Origin: PCC-6406 sp964353225 | Lineage (GTDB): Bacteria > Cyanobacteriota > Cyanobacteriia > Phormidesmidales > Phormidesmidaceae | NCBI GenBank assembly: GCA_964353225.1 | Contig: CAYGVA010000104.1 | Coordinates: forward strand, 1 to 14,013 | Length of the DNA: 14,013 bases | Direction of reading: 5' to 3' | Shown: positions 1 through 6,975 of the stretch, in pieces | Numbering within the stretch: position 1 is the stretch's first letter | Layout of the letters: each line of letters begins with the position of its first letter | Program-made: the position numbers and the translations under genes | The notes under the pieces: generated by a model | Databases searched by the model: none | The model's input: only the letters and a program-made list of their open reading frames with translations | What the model was told of the DNA's origin: nothing

Positions 1-139
1 CTGCGGTGACGCCAAGCTGGTTGAACTGGGTAATCCAGACTTCGTGGCCGAGGGCCTGGGCGGCTTCCATCAGGGCGACGCTGCTGTCATGGCCGGGGTC
101 GAGGCGGGCGATCGGGTCAATGATGAAGGCAAATTTCAC
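1..139 (-). CDS. gshB: Glutathione synthetase, N-terminal part (cut by window edge)
   Basis: Joins glycine to gamma-glutamylcysteine using ATP, the second step of glutathione synthesis in the cytoplasm. Only the first 46 codons lie in the window. The translation begins MKFAFIIDPIARLDPGHD and continues SSVALMEAAQALGHEVWITQ, which matches the typical N-terminus of prokaryotic GshB (beta strand, then the conserved D-P-x-x-x-L-D-P-x-x-D-S/T block). The ATP-grasp and substrate domains lie outside the window, so integrity cannot be judged. The start is GTG at 139-137 on the minus strand: an in-frame TAG lies four codons upstream and no ATG or TTG is available in between. No strong Shine-Dalgarno sequence precedes it. 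A promoter-like pair lies 50 to 80 bp upstream. Identification rests on remembered family motifs and is quite secure for so short a piece. Confidence 0.88.
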   Translation of the reverse strand, partial: MKFAFIIDPIARLDPGHDSSVALMEAAQALGHEVWITQFNQLGVTA

Positions 140-188
140 GGTGTTTTTCTAGGAAGGGTGAGGCGTTGAGCAGCTCGTTAGCCGCCAA

Positions 189-217
189 ATTATTAAATCA
201 TCATTCCTAAAGTTCAA
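189..217 (-). promoter_or_regulatory. Putative gshB promoter
   Basis: On the minus strand a -35 box TTGAAC (217-212) and a -10 box AATAAT (194-189) are separated by 17 bp. They match the sigma-70 consensus at 4 of 6 and 5 of 6 positions. The predicted start of transcription is near 182, giving a leader of about 43 nt before the GTG start of gshB. The AT-rich context supports the call. It is not proven experimentally. Confidence 0.5.
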
Positions 218-227
218 AATTAGGAAT
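203..227. promoter_or_regulatory. Inverted repeat overlapping the gshB promoter, possible operator
   Basis: ATTCCTAA (203-210) and TTAGGAAT (220-227) form a perfect 8-bp inverted repeat with a 9-nt spacer. It covers the whole -35 box and part of the spacer of the putative gshB promoter. That placement suits a repressor or activator site. The motif matches no operator that I recognise, so the role is inference. It could also be a chance AT-rich repeat. Confidence 0.3.
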
Positions 228-395
228 TTAAGGTTCTAAAGGGGCATCGCACCTGGGATGGCTTGGATCCCAAAAGGGTTGATTTGAGCGATCGCTGAAC
301 TTTGGGTCTTACAGATCTCAATAGGCTGGGGTCGCCGCTCAATAGCAGCGCTCACCAACGGATATGGCAGGTAAGTATAAAGCAGGGTCAAAACA

Positions 396-425
396 AAACA
401 AGGGGCTGATATCAGCCCCTTGTTT
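396..425. terminator. Perfect 30-nt palindrome downstream of the secreted-protein gene
   Basis: Two 15-nt arms, 396-410 and 411-425, are exact reverse complements with no spacer (core GGGGCTGATATCAGCCCC). On the minus strand the stem is followed by TTTTGTTTT-like sequence, so it fits a rho-independent terminator for the minus-strand gene ending at 501. The plus strand is also T-rich after the stem, so it may work both ways. In RNA the middle bases would form the loop. Confidence 0.7.
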
Positions 426-500
426 GCTTGATTTATGGTTACTTTGACTGACTACTCAGAAACTGCTGATTGGTCAGTCAAAGTAGGGTTGTACCCTGCC

Positions 501-1325
501 TTACTCAAAGAAGAAGGGGAAGTTGTAGCCCACGCCGAGAATCAAGCCGAGGCCAAAGTCGCCGGTCACGCGCCAGTTGGTCTGGGCATTGAGGGTGAAG
601 GCCCGAGAAATGGGAATATCAACCCCACCATTGAGTAGAAGGCCAGTTTCACCATCAAAGGAGATGTCTGCGCCAACCCCAGCAAAAGGATAAACGGCGA
701 TGTTCTCGCCCGCTGAAATGGGGTCAAAATTGTAGGTCAGGGGCACCGGGAGGGAAACTTTATCTTCGCTAATGACCAAGGAGGGCCGGAGAGAAAAGCG
801 GGGGCCGAGGGAGATTTTGCTAATGAGAGCAAGGCCGAAGTCCCCAGTTGCACTTTCGTTAGAATCGATGATGCCAACATTGCCGCCGACGCCGAGATAA
901 AACGGAGATGCACCCCGATATAAGGGGCGAGTCACCTGAGCTACCTCTTGAGCTTGGGTGACGAGGGTTTCGTCGGTGGCATCCACCGCTAGCAGCGTCG
1001 CTGCATCCGTTGCAACGGTCTCGTCAATCACGAGGGATTCGCTGGTGGTTGCAATGGTCTCAGCGGTCTCAGCGGTCTCAGCCGCAACTTCGGGCACGAC
1101 GACTGCTTCTTCAGAAGTGGAGGCAATCTCGCTCTCCTCTACTGCATTTACATCTAGGTTGGCGACGTCGATGCTTTGAACCTCAGCCAGGGCATCCAAC
1201 TCAACTGGTTCAGCGACGCTCAGCATGGTTGCGGTGTCTTCAGCTTGCGCTGGGGCCACCCCAGTAAGGGCTGCTGCGATCGCGGCAGTTCCTGCAATTA
1301 GAGAAATACGACTAATAGATGTCAT
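501..1325 (-). CDS. Secreted outer-membrane beta-barrel-like protein with acidic linker
   Basis: Not a named family that I can recognise. The 274-residue product starts with a clear signal peptide (residues 1-28; hydrophobic core LIAGTAAIAAALTG, likely cut after APAQA). Residues 29-132 form an Ala/Glu/Thr/Val-rich segment with 25 Asp/Glu and no Lys, Arg or His. Residues 133-274 look like a small beta-barrel, with alternating polar and hydrophobic strands, many Gly and turn residues, and an aromatic C-terminus (YNFPFFFE). The size fits an 8-stranded OmpA/OmpX-type fold, so an outer-membrane location is inferred. The start at 1325 is chosen because the signal peptide begins there and GAGGAG lies 12 nt upstream; an in-frame ATG at 1409 would bury the signal peptide behind 28 residues. 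The gene is monocistronic and ends at a palindromic terminator. A weak GATAAT -10 box lies at 1364-1359. Confidence 0.75.
   Translation of the reverse strand: MTSISRISLIAGTAAIAAALTGVAPAQAEDTATMLSVAEPVELDALAEVQSIDVANLDVNAVEESEIASTSEEAVVVPEVAAETAETAETIATTSESLVIDETVATDAATLLAVDATDETLVTQAQEVAQVTRPLYRGASPFYLGVGGNVGIIDSNESATGDFGLALISKISLGPRFSLRPSLVISEDKVSLPVPLTYNFDPISAGENIAVYPFAGVGADISFDGETGLLLNGGVDIPISRAFTLNAQTNWRVTGDFGLGLILGVGYNFPFFFE
1056..1082 (-). repeat. Three tandem 9-bp units inside the secreted-protein gene
   Basis: GGTCTCAGC (plus strand) is repeated three times without interruption. It encodes the Ala-Glu-Thr tandem (AETAETAET, about residues 82-90) in the acidic linker. Because the unit is a multiple of three, copy changes by slippage would keep the frame and alter only linker length. 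Confidence 0.75.
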
Positions 1326-1948
1326 GGTCTTTGCTTGCTCCTCAATCACCACGTGGGCATTATCCAACACACTCACAGAGATTGCTAGGTTGCGTCCACC
1401 TACGGTCAAAGAACAATTTGCCCATAGATGAGTTCCCAGTCATCTCAAAATAACCATAGTCCGAGATTGTCAGCGATTCTATCACTGCCATCTTGTATCT
1501 GACTGCTCCCAGCCAGACTTTACCCCTCAGTTCGATCTAGGCAAGGGCCGCCTGAGGCTGTGTCGATGGTCTGAGCTAGGAGCTAGATGACCGTCTTAAA
1601 TGACCCTAGGCACCCATAACGTCACAGCAAAAGGATTGGGCCGTGGATGAAGCTCCGGTAAAGATACCGTGGCGGTTTGTTGAGTTTTTCGCCAAAAGTG
1701 GGTGCACTGTAACAAATAGAGTTAAATTATGTAAACAGCCTCTCAGGCGGGCAAGATATAAAGTCTTTTTGCTGCCCCGGCGGTATTCGGGTCTCCGCAC
1801 TGACAATCCGTCGCTGTTCTTTGTACAGTTTCTTTACAGAGCCCAATGAGTAGCTATTTAATCTCGATCTTGCGGCGCATGGATTTGAGATTGGTTGTTA
1901 CCCATTGCTACGCTCTTCTCCTTGCACACTTAAACCACTGGGGGTCCC
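1326..1948. other. Divergent intergenic region upstream of clpC
   Basis: This 623-bp gap separates two divergent genes. The left end carries the ribosome-binding site and a weak -10 candidate for the minus-strand secreted-protein gene. The right end carries the clpC promoter candidate. Two overlapping 66-68 codon open frames at 1606-1849 lack ribosome-binding sites and recognisable motifs, so I treat them as chance. No tRNA or other RNA gene is apparent. Confidence 0.55.
1833..1862 (+). promoter_or_regulatory. Putative clpC promoter
   Basis: TTTACA (1833-1838) and TTTAAT (1857-1862) are separated by 18 bp, each matching the sigma-70 consensus at 5 of 6 positions. An imperfect direct repeat, CTTTGTACAG then CTTTACAG, overlaps the -35 box (about 1819-1839). 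Transcription would start near 1870, leaving a leader of about 80 nt before clpC. Confidence 0.35.
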
Positions 1949-4426
1949 ATGTTTGAGCACTTCACCAACACTGCGATCGCCGTCATCATGAAGGCCCAAG
2001 AAGAGGCTCGCCAGATGCAACACAATTTTGTGGGCACGGAGCAATTACTGCTGGGTATTTTGAAACAGGGGCGCAGCAAAGCCGCCAGTATTTTACAAGG
2101 ATTTGGGGTAGAGCTAGATAGCACCCGCGAAGAGGTGGAGGCAATTATCGGACGCGGTAGTGGCAACCCACCAGCGGAGGTCCCTTTCACGCCAAAAGTA
2201 AAACAGATTTTTGAAAATGCCTTTCAAGAAGCCCGCAAGCTTGACTCTGCTTATATTGAGCCTGAGCATCTGCTGCTGAGCTTGACCCAGAGCAATGAAA
2301 GTGTGGCCTACCGCGTCTTAGAAAATCTGGGGGTGTCCCCCTCCCAGTTACGAACGCGTATCATCCAAGAGTTGGGAGAGGTTGCTTCGGTGGGCTCCAG
2401 CAAAGAGCGAGGCTCCCGTCGCGGACAGCGGGATGAGAAATCGAAGAAGAGCGTCCTTGCTGAATTTAGTACGGATTGGACGGCGATGGCCGCTGAAGGG
2501 GGCCTAGATCCGGTGGTCGGACGGGCCAATGAGATTGAGCGGGTGGTGCAAATTCTAGGACGCCGCACCAAAAATAATCCTGTTCTGGTGGGGGAGCCCG
2601 GTGTCGGTAAAACGGCGATCGCCGAAGGCTTAGCCCAGCGCATCATCAACCAGGATGTTCCCGAGACCCTGTTGGAAAAGCGGGTCTTAAGTTTAGACAT
2701 GGGCCTACTGCTGGCCGGCACTCGGTTTCGAGGCGACTTTGAGGAGCGGCTAACTCAAATTGTGGCTGAGGTCCGGGCTGATCAAAATATTGTTCTGGTC
2801 ATTGACGAGATCCATACCCTAGTGGGGGCAGGCTCCCTCGAAGGGGGCATGGATGCGGCCAACATGCTGAAGCCCGCCTTGGCCAGGGGTGAAATGCAAT
2901 GCATTGGAGCCACCACCCTCGATGAATATCGTAAGCACATTGAGCGAGACGCCGCCCTAGAGCGGCGATTCCAGCCGATCATGGTGGAGCCGCCCTCGGT
3001 AGAGGACACGATCGAAATCCTGCAAGGGGTGCGGAGTCGGTACGAGCAATTCCACCAGATTGCTTTTGATGATGCCGCCCTTGAGGCCGCAGTTCATCTC
3101 TCAGACCGCTATATCAGCGATCGCAACCTTCCTGATAAGGCCATTGATCTCATTGATGAAGCAGGCTCGCGGGTGAAGTTGCGCTATCGAGTTAAATACC
3201 CCTCTAAAGAGGTCAAGCAAGAACTGAGACAAGTCAATCTAGATCTAGACGCTGCGGTACAGCAGCAATCCTTTGACGAAGCTCAGGAACTGCGCGATCG
3301 TCAGCAGCAACTACTGGCCCAAACCGAAGTTAATTCCTCTGAAACCGACCCTTGGGTTCCCGGTACTCGCCCCGTTGTGGGTGAAGCCGAAATCGCTGAA
3401 ATCGTTGCATCTTGGACGGGTATCCCCGTGATGCAAATGACCGAATCAGAGGCCGCTCAATTACTCAACCTAGAAGAAACCCTCCATGAACGGGTCATTG
3501 GCCAGCATGAAGCCGTGGTTGCAGTGGCGCGAGCGATTCGTCGCTCACGGGTCAATCTATCTAGTCCAGATCGCCCCATTGCTAGCTTGATCTTTTCTGG
3601 ACCGACCGGGGTGGGGAAAACCGAGCTAACCAAGGCCCTAGCCATGACCTTGTTCGGCAGCGAGGAGGCGATGATTCGCCTCGACATGTCGGAATTTATG
3701 GAGGCTCAAACCGTTTCAAAACTAATTGGCTCCCCCCCTGGTTTTGTCGGATACGACGAAGGGGGACAACTGACCGAAGCAGTGCGGCGTCAGCCCTACA
3801 CGGTTGTGCTCATGGATGAAATTGAGAAGGCCCACCCGGACATTTTCAACATGTTGCTGCAACTTTTGGAAGACGGGCGTCTCACCGATGCCAAAGGTCG
3901 CACCGTCAGCTTCAAAAACACCTTGATTGTCATGACCTCTAACATCGGCTCTCGGGTTATTGAGAAGGGGGGCGGCGGTCTAGGATTTGACATGGCCACC
4001 GTTGATGCCGCTACCACCCAATACAACAACATCCGTAGCTTGGTCCAAGAGGAGATGAAGCAATACTTCCGACCAGAATTGCTCAACCGCCTCGACGAGA
4101 TTATTGTTTTCCGGCAATTAACGCGCGATGAGGTGATGGAAGTCGCCGACATCATGATGAAACAAGTCAATCAGCGCTTAGCATCCCGTCAGATGACAGT
4201 CACCACCACGGAAGCCTTTAAAAACCGCCTCATTGAGGAGGGTTACGATCAGCGTTACGGTGCCCGACCCATGCGTCGAGCGATTTCTCGCTTAGTGGAG
4301 GACGCCCTAGCGGAGGCGATTCTATCCCAAACCATTCAGCCTGGGGATGTCATATCCCTAGATGTTGATGCCTCCGGTGAAGTGACCGCCCAACCAGAGC
4401 GTCAGCCTGCCTTAGTGGGAGCCTAA
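1949..4426 (+). CDS. clpC: ClpC-type ATP-dependent Clp protease ATPase subunit
   Basis: Hexameric AAA+ unfoldase that feeds proteins into the ClpP protease. The 825 residues show the full ClpC order: a double Clp-N domain (about 1-145); a basic linker (151-168); AAA module 1 with Walker A GEPGVGKT (215-222) and Walker B VLVIDE (282-287); a UVR-type middle segment (about 426-455, SFDEAQELRDR); and AAA module 2 with Walker A GPTGVGKT (551-558), Walker B VVLMDE (619-624), arginine finger region FRPELLNR (707-714) and sensor-2 GARPMRR (771-777). The ClpP-binding tripeptide LGF is present (678-680), so partnership with ClpP is expected. Length is normal for ClpC. It differs from the standard cyanobacterial ClpC as I remember it: a divergent second N-repeat, and Phe instead of Tyr in both pore loops (F260, F599). 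It may be a second ClpC paralogue rather than the essential one. It is a single gene, and no strong Shine-Dalgarno sequence precedes the ATG. Confidence 0.93.
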   Translation: MFEHFTNTAIAVIMKAQEEARQMQHNFVGTEQLLLGILKQGRSKAASILQGFGVELDSTREEVEAIIGRGSGNPPAEVPFTPKVKQIFENAFQEARKLDSAYIEPEHLLLSLTQSNESVAYRVLENLGVSPSQLRTRIIQELGEVASVGSSKERGSRRGQRDEKSKKSVLAEFSTDWTAMAAEGGLDPVVGRANEIERVVQILGRRTKNNPVLVGEPGVGKTAIAEGLAQRIINQDVPETLLEKRVLSLDMGLLLAGTRFRGDFEERLTQIVAEVRADQNIVLVIDEIHTLVGAGSLEGGMDAANMLKPALARGEMQCIGATTLDEYRKHIERDAALERRFQPIMVEPPSVEDTIEILQGVRSRYEQFHQIAFDDAALEAAVHLSDRYISDRNLPDKAIDLIDEAGSRVKLRYRVKYPSKEVKQELRQVNLDLDAAVQQQSFDEAQELRDRQQQLLAQTEVNSSETDPWVPGTRPVVGEAEIAEIVASWTGIPVMQMTESEAAQLLNLEETLHERVIGQHEAVVAVARAIRRSRVNLSSPDRPIASLIFSGPTGVGKTELTKALAMTLFGSEEAMIRLDMSEFMEAQTVSKLIGSPPGFVGYDEGGQLTEAVRRQPYTVVLMDEIEKAHPDIFNMLLQLLEDGRLTDAKGRTVSFKNTLIVMTSNIGSRVIEKGGGGLGFDMATVDAATTQYNNIRSLVQEEMKQYFRPELLNRLDEIIVFRQLTRDEVMEVADIMMKQVNQRLASRQMTVTTTEAFKNRLIEEGYDQRYGARPMRRAISRLVEDALAEAILSQTIQPGDVISLDVDASGEVTAQPERQPALVGA

Positions 4427-4459
4427 CGGCAGCTAAACAACAATGAGCATACCGGGGTT

Positions 4460-4478
4460 GGGCGCGGTTTCCGCGCCC
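4460..4478. repeat. GC-rich hairpin of dispersed-repeat type
   Basis: GGGCGCGG (4460-4467), loop TTT, CCGCGCCC (4471-4478), with flanking sequence continuing to CCTAC. Short GC hairpins of this kind are scattered between genes in many cyanobacterial genomes, from general knowledge. It lies 34 nt after the clpC stop and could also help end or stabilise the clpC transcript. Confidence 0.5.
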
Positions 4479-4549
4479 CTACGAGGGTTTCGTCAAGGGT
4501 AGGGATCAGGAGACCTGCATCCATGCGAAATTAGAATGGCAGGTTATTT

Positions 4550-4570
4550 TGTCAGTCCATTAGACTGACA
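4550..4570. repeat. 8-bp stem-loop between clpC and its convergent neighbour
   Basis: TGTCAGTC (4550-4557), loop CATTA, GACTGACA (4563-4570) form a perfect stem. No T-run follows directly on either strand. Its role is unknown; it may simply be part of the hairpin-rich convergent gap. Confidence 0.4.
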
Positions 4571-4598
4571 GGCGGTATTGTAGGTTTCGGCAATCTCC

Positions 4599-4638
4599 TA
4601 AGAAGCCCCTGAATCCTTAAGGATTCAGGGGCTTCTTA
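4599..4638. terminator. Perfect 40-nt palindrome, likely bidirectional terminator
   Basis: Arms 4599-4618 and 4619-4638 are exact reverse complements (core CCTGAATCCTTAAGGATTCA). It lies between the convergent ends of clpC (4426) and the minus-strand gene ending at 4694, the right position to stop both transcripts. A proper T-run is missing on both sides, although CTTCTTA borders the plus-strand stem, so termination efficiency is uncertain. Confidence 0.6.
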
Positions 4639-4693
4639 ATGGGTCAAGACTGAACGGTTTGCAAAGCCAGGGTTACCCCTCAAAATGACCTGT

Positions 4694-5575
4694 CTATAGG
4701 GGGTTAGACTTGACCGGTGCGGTGGGACGGATGCGGGGTTTACTCTTATTGATTTTGGGTGCCCCTGGACTGCGATGGGGACCAGGCGTCCCTCGACGAC
4801 CTTGGGGGGTCCGCTTCTTTTTCTTCTTGGGCGGCACAATCCCAATGGCGTGACCGTTCAACATCACCAGTTGCTTATCCCGGCGCTCGACATCGAGTTC
4901 CCAAAAATAGCCAACGGTCTTACCCGTTAATTCACCGACCACCGTTAGTCGAAACGCTTTGATGCCTTTGGTATCCTGCTTATTGGTCTGCAGAATCTTA
5001 ACGACCATCATCTGACTTTCGTCGTCATAACTGAGAATTTCTCCTCGAATCGAAAAGTAGTTCTCGTTGACGGTGGCGGGGCGAGATTCCCCTGAAGCAA
5101 CTGTTGCGGGAACCGTCTCTTCTGTCGTCGTTTCTGTGGGGCGATCGCCCTCTGCTAGCTCTGTTTTGGCTTGGGGATCTTCACCGGGCAAACCTAGGGT
5201 TTCCGGCTCCCAGACCCCAACGATTTGTAGGTGTAAGTCTAGCTCCCTAGTATCGTCATCCTGACGGGTACGGGGATAGACAACCCAGAGGTGGGGCGTT
5301 TCCAGGTTGATGTAGTTTTTGATCAGGCTGGTGACCCGTCCCAACAAAACTGAATCAATGGCAGCCCCTTCATCGGTAATTACATCACCCCGGTTGAATT
5401 GGTCTTCCTGGGGTTTATAGATACCTCGCACTAGGCCAATGGCCCGATATTGGCGGGGTTCGCTGGGGGGCGAAATCGGTTGAGGGACGTTCAATTCCAT
5501 GGACTGACGTTTAGGTGATTGAGACTGAGCCGATGATGGAGACGACTCCGGCAGACGCTGCTCCCCAGAATTCAT
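4694..5575 (-). CDS. Conserved cyanobacterial protein of unknown function with lysine-rich tail
   Basis: Resembles a conserved hypothetical protein that I associate with cyanobacteria, with no established function that I can state. The 293 residues fall into five parts: a Ser/Pro/Gln-rich N-terminus (1-40); a folded block (41-125) with RAIGLVRGIY, GAAIDSVLLGR and HLWVVYPRTR; an acidic Thr/Glu/Pro linker (130-168); a second folded block (171-248) with NYFSIRGEILSYD and FWELDVERR; and a very basic Pro/Gly/Lys/Arg tail (249-293) beginning PPKKKKKRTPQGRR. No signal peptide or membrane segment is visible, so it is probably cytoplasmic. The basic tail suggests contact with nucleic acid or ribosomes, which is inference only. 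The ATG at 5575 is supported by AGGAGG 11 nt upstream. The gene is divergent from the TPR gene and convergent with clpC. Confidence 0.75.
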   Translation of the reverse strand: MNSGEQRLPESSPSSAQSQSPKRQSMELNVPQPISPPSEPRQYRAIGLVRGIYKPQEDQFNRGDVITDEGAAIDSVLLGRVTSLIKNYINLETPHLWVVYPRTRQDDDTRELDLHLQIVGVWEPETLGLPGEDPQAKTELAEGDRPTETTTEETVPATVASGESRPATVNENYFSIRGEILSYDDESQMMVVKILQTNKQDTKGIKAFRLTVVGELTGKTVGYFWELDVERRDKQLVMLNGHAIGIVPPKKKKKRTPQGRRGTPGPHRSPGAPKINKSKPRIRPTAPVKSNPL

Positions 5576-5923
5576 AAGTCCTCGCCCCTCCTAAGCAAAA
5601 ACAATGGGTATACTCACCGATGATCGAGTCTGAGGTTATGTCCTAAGGGTAGCACCAGGATCCAAGGCTGTTAGCCTTTCTGGGCAGGGTTCCCTACTCG
5701 GTCATAACCCCCTCTAGGGTAGGGTTTGTCTTGGGTCGCCAGTTGAGCACTTAAGTTACTTCATAGGTTACCCAGATTCATCCGCATGGTTTTGGGTGAT
5801 TGGGTTTCCTCGGTCGGGCTACGGTGGATGCGGCCCTAGGGTAAGTACTCGCTGGCTTAGTCTGCCCATAGTTGGCTCTCACTAAAGCGTTAAGATGAGC
5901 ACGATGATAAGGAGAAAGGGGCT
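5576..5923. other. Divergent intergenic region between the unknown-function and TPR genes
   Basis: The 348 bp must hold the promoters of both flanking genes. The AAGGAG ribosome-binding site of the plus-strand gene lies at its right end and the AGGAGG of the minus-strand gene at its left end. I see no convincing -35/-10 pair, no open frame with a ribosome-binding site and no RNA gene. Small imperfect repeats such as AACCCCCTCTAGGGTAGGGTT-like sequence near 5705 are the only structure. Confidence 0.5.
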
Positions 5924-6841
5924 ATGGCCGGAAAGCGCAATCGTTGGTTAGTGGTCAGTGTTTTGGTCGTTGCCATCGGGGCGTTTTTAGCGCTGTCGCT
6001 GCTGCCTTTATTTAGCGGGCGATCGCCCCGCCCTGGGGTTGCCAGTACCAGCAGTACGACCCAAACCAATGGGGCATTGACTGAGCTAGAAGATCGGGCT
6101 CGGGGATATGAGTTGGTCTTGGAACGGGAGCCCGACAACCAGACTGCCATCCTTGGCCTAGTGGAAACCCTCATTCAGCTTGGGGACTTAGAAGGGGTGG
6201 TTGCCCCCTTAGAAAAGCTATCGGCATTAAATCCAGAGGTGCCAGAATATCGAGTCCTATTGGGGCAAACCAAGCAAGCCCTAGGGGATTCTGATGGGGC
6301 GGCTGAAGCCTATCGTGATGTTCTCACCAATCGGCCCGGTGAAATGACTGCCCTGCAGGGATTGGTGCAGTTGCTTTTAGCCCAAGAGCGCCCCCAGGCG
6401 GCGATCGGATTACTACAAGACACCCTCCAGACGGCGGTGCAGGCCAATGGTCTGCAAGCTGGGACGATTGATGTCGTCTCAGTCCGTTTGCTATTGGGGG
6501 AGGTTTATGTGCAGCAAGAGCGGTTTGAAGATGCCGTCGATATCTATGACGAGGCCATTTCTCAAGCGGCAGAAGATTTCCGACCGCTATTGGCTAAAGC
6601 ACTGGTATTACGTGATTTAGAACGTACGGATGAAGCCGGCTCTCTCTTTGCCCAAGCGGAGGCGTTGGCCCCCACCCAGTACAAAGACCAAATCCGTCAA
6701 ATGGCTTCCTCAGGGGCTACGGTGAGTGATGTTGAGACCAGTCCTACCCCTGAGGGCGCGCCTTCTAATGGTTCAGATGATTTAGAAGGGGCGGATTTGC
6801 TAGCCCCTGCAGGTGCGAATGATGGGGAGCGTGCTGAATAA
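5924..6841 (+). CDS. Membrane-anchored tetratricopeptide-repeat protein
   Basis: A 305-residue protein with one N-terminal transmembrane helix (about 9-30, WLVVSVLVVAIGAFLALSLL) after a short positive segment (KRNR). The orientation should be cytoplasmic N-terminus with the rest outside the membrane plane. A Ser/Thr linker (38-50) leads to about five TPR-like helical pairs: 55-70 (partial), 72-105, 106-139, 140-173 and 184-250. The repeats show the usual pattern of small residues and Pro at repeat ends (ALNPEVPEY, LTNRPGEM, LAPTQY). An acidic, disordered tail follows (265-305). TPR proteins act as assembly scaffolds; in cyanobacteria several anchored ones help photosystem or membrane-complex assembly, but nothing here shows which partner. 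The ATG has AAGGAG 9 nt upstream. The gene is monocistronic and ends at a stem-loop shared with the convergent tldD. Confidence 0.8.
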   Translation: MAGKRNRWLVVSVLVVAIGAFLALSLLPLFSGRSPRPGVASTSSTTQTNGALTELEDRARGYELVLEREPDNQTAILGLVETLIQLGDLEGVVAPLEKLSALNPEVPEYRVLLGQTKQALGDSDGAAEAYRDVLTNRPGEMTALQGLVQLLLAQERPQAAIGLLQDTLQTAVQANGLQAGTIDVVSVRLLLGEVYVQQERFEDAVDIYDEAISQAAEDFRPLLAKALVLRDLERTDEAGSLFAQAEALAPTQYKDQIRQMASSGATVSDVETSPTPEGAPSNGSDDLEGADLLAPAGANDGERAE

Positions 6842-6871
6842 TTCGTCAGTCGATTTTTTATCGGTGTATAC

Positions 6872-6898
6872 CCAATGCCGCCAGCTTTGCGGCATTGG
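6872..6898. terminator. Stem-loop between convergent TPR gene and tldD
   Basis: CCAATGCCGC (6872-6881) and GCGGCATTGG (6889-6898) form a perfect 10-bp stem with a 7-nt loop, 31 nt after the TPR gene stop. A smaller hairpin AGCCT/AGGCT follows at 6939-6953, closer to the tldD end. No clear T-run follows the main stem, so it may stop transcription only partly or protect the 3' end. Confidence 0.5.
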
Positions 6899-6975
6899 CA
6901 GCGTCAGAAAGCCTATCGGTAAGGACTTTTTGCTTTAAAGCCTGCCGAAGGCTGTCTGACCTCAGCTATAGATGC

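Larger units (their letters stand above)
140..500. other. Gene-free gap between gshB and the secreted-protein gene
   Basis: The stretch holds the gshB promoter and inverted repeat in its left part, one GCGATCGC (HIP1) copy near 283, and the palindromic terminator at 396-425. I see no convincing coding sequence or RNA gene in the rest. Confidence 0.6.

Noticed and set aside
1326..1409. Longer form of the secreted protein starting at 1409
   Set aside because: It would place 28 polar residues before an obvious signal peptide; the ATG at 1325 has GAGGAG upstream.
1700..1740. TGTAAC and TGTAAA motifs as an HLR1-type (RpaB) light-response site upstream of clpC
   Set aside because: The two half-sites are far apart, while HLR1 needs a 2-nt spacing.
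1606..1849. Overlapping open frames of 66 and 68 codons on opposite strands upstream of clpC
   Set aside because: No ribosome-binding site, no recognisable motif, and they overlap each other in the region that must contain the clpC promoter.
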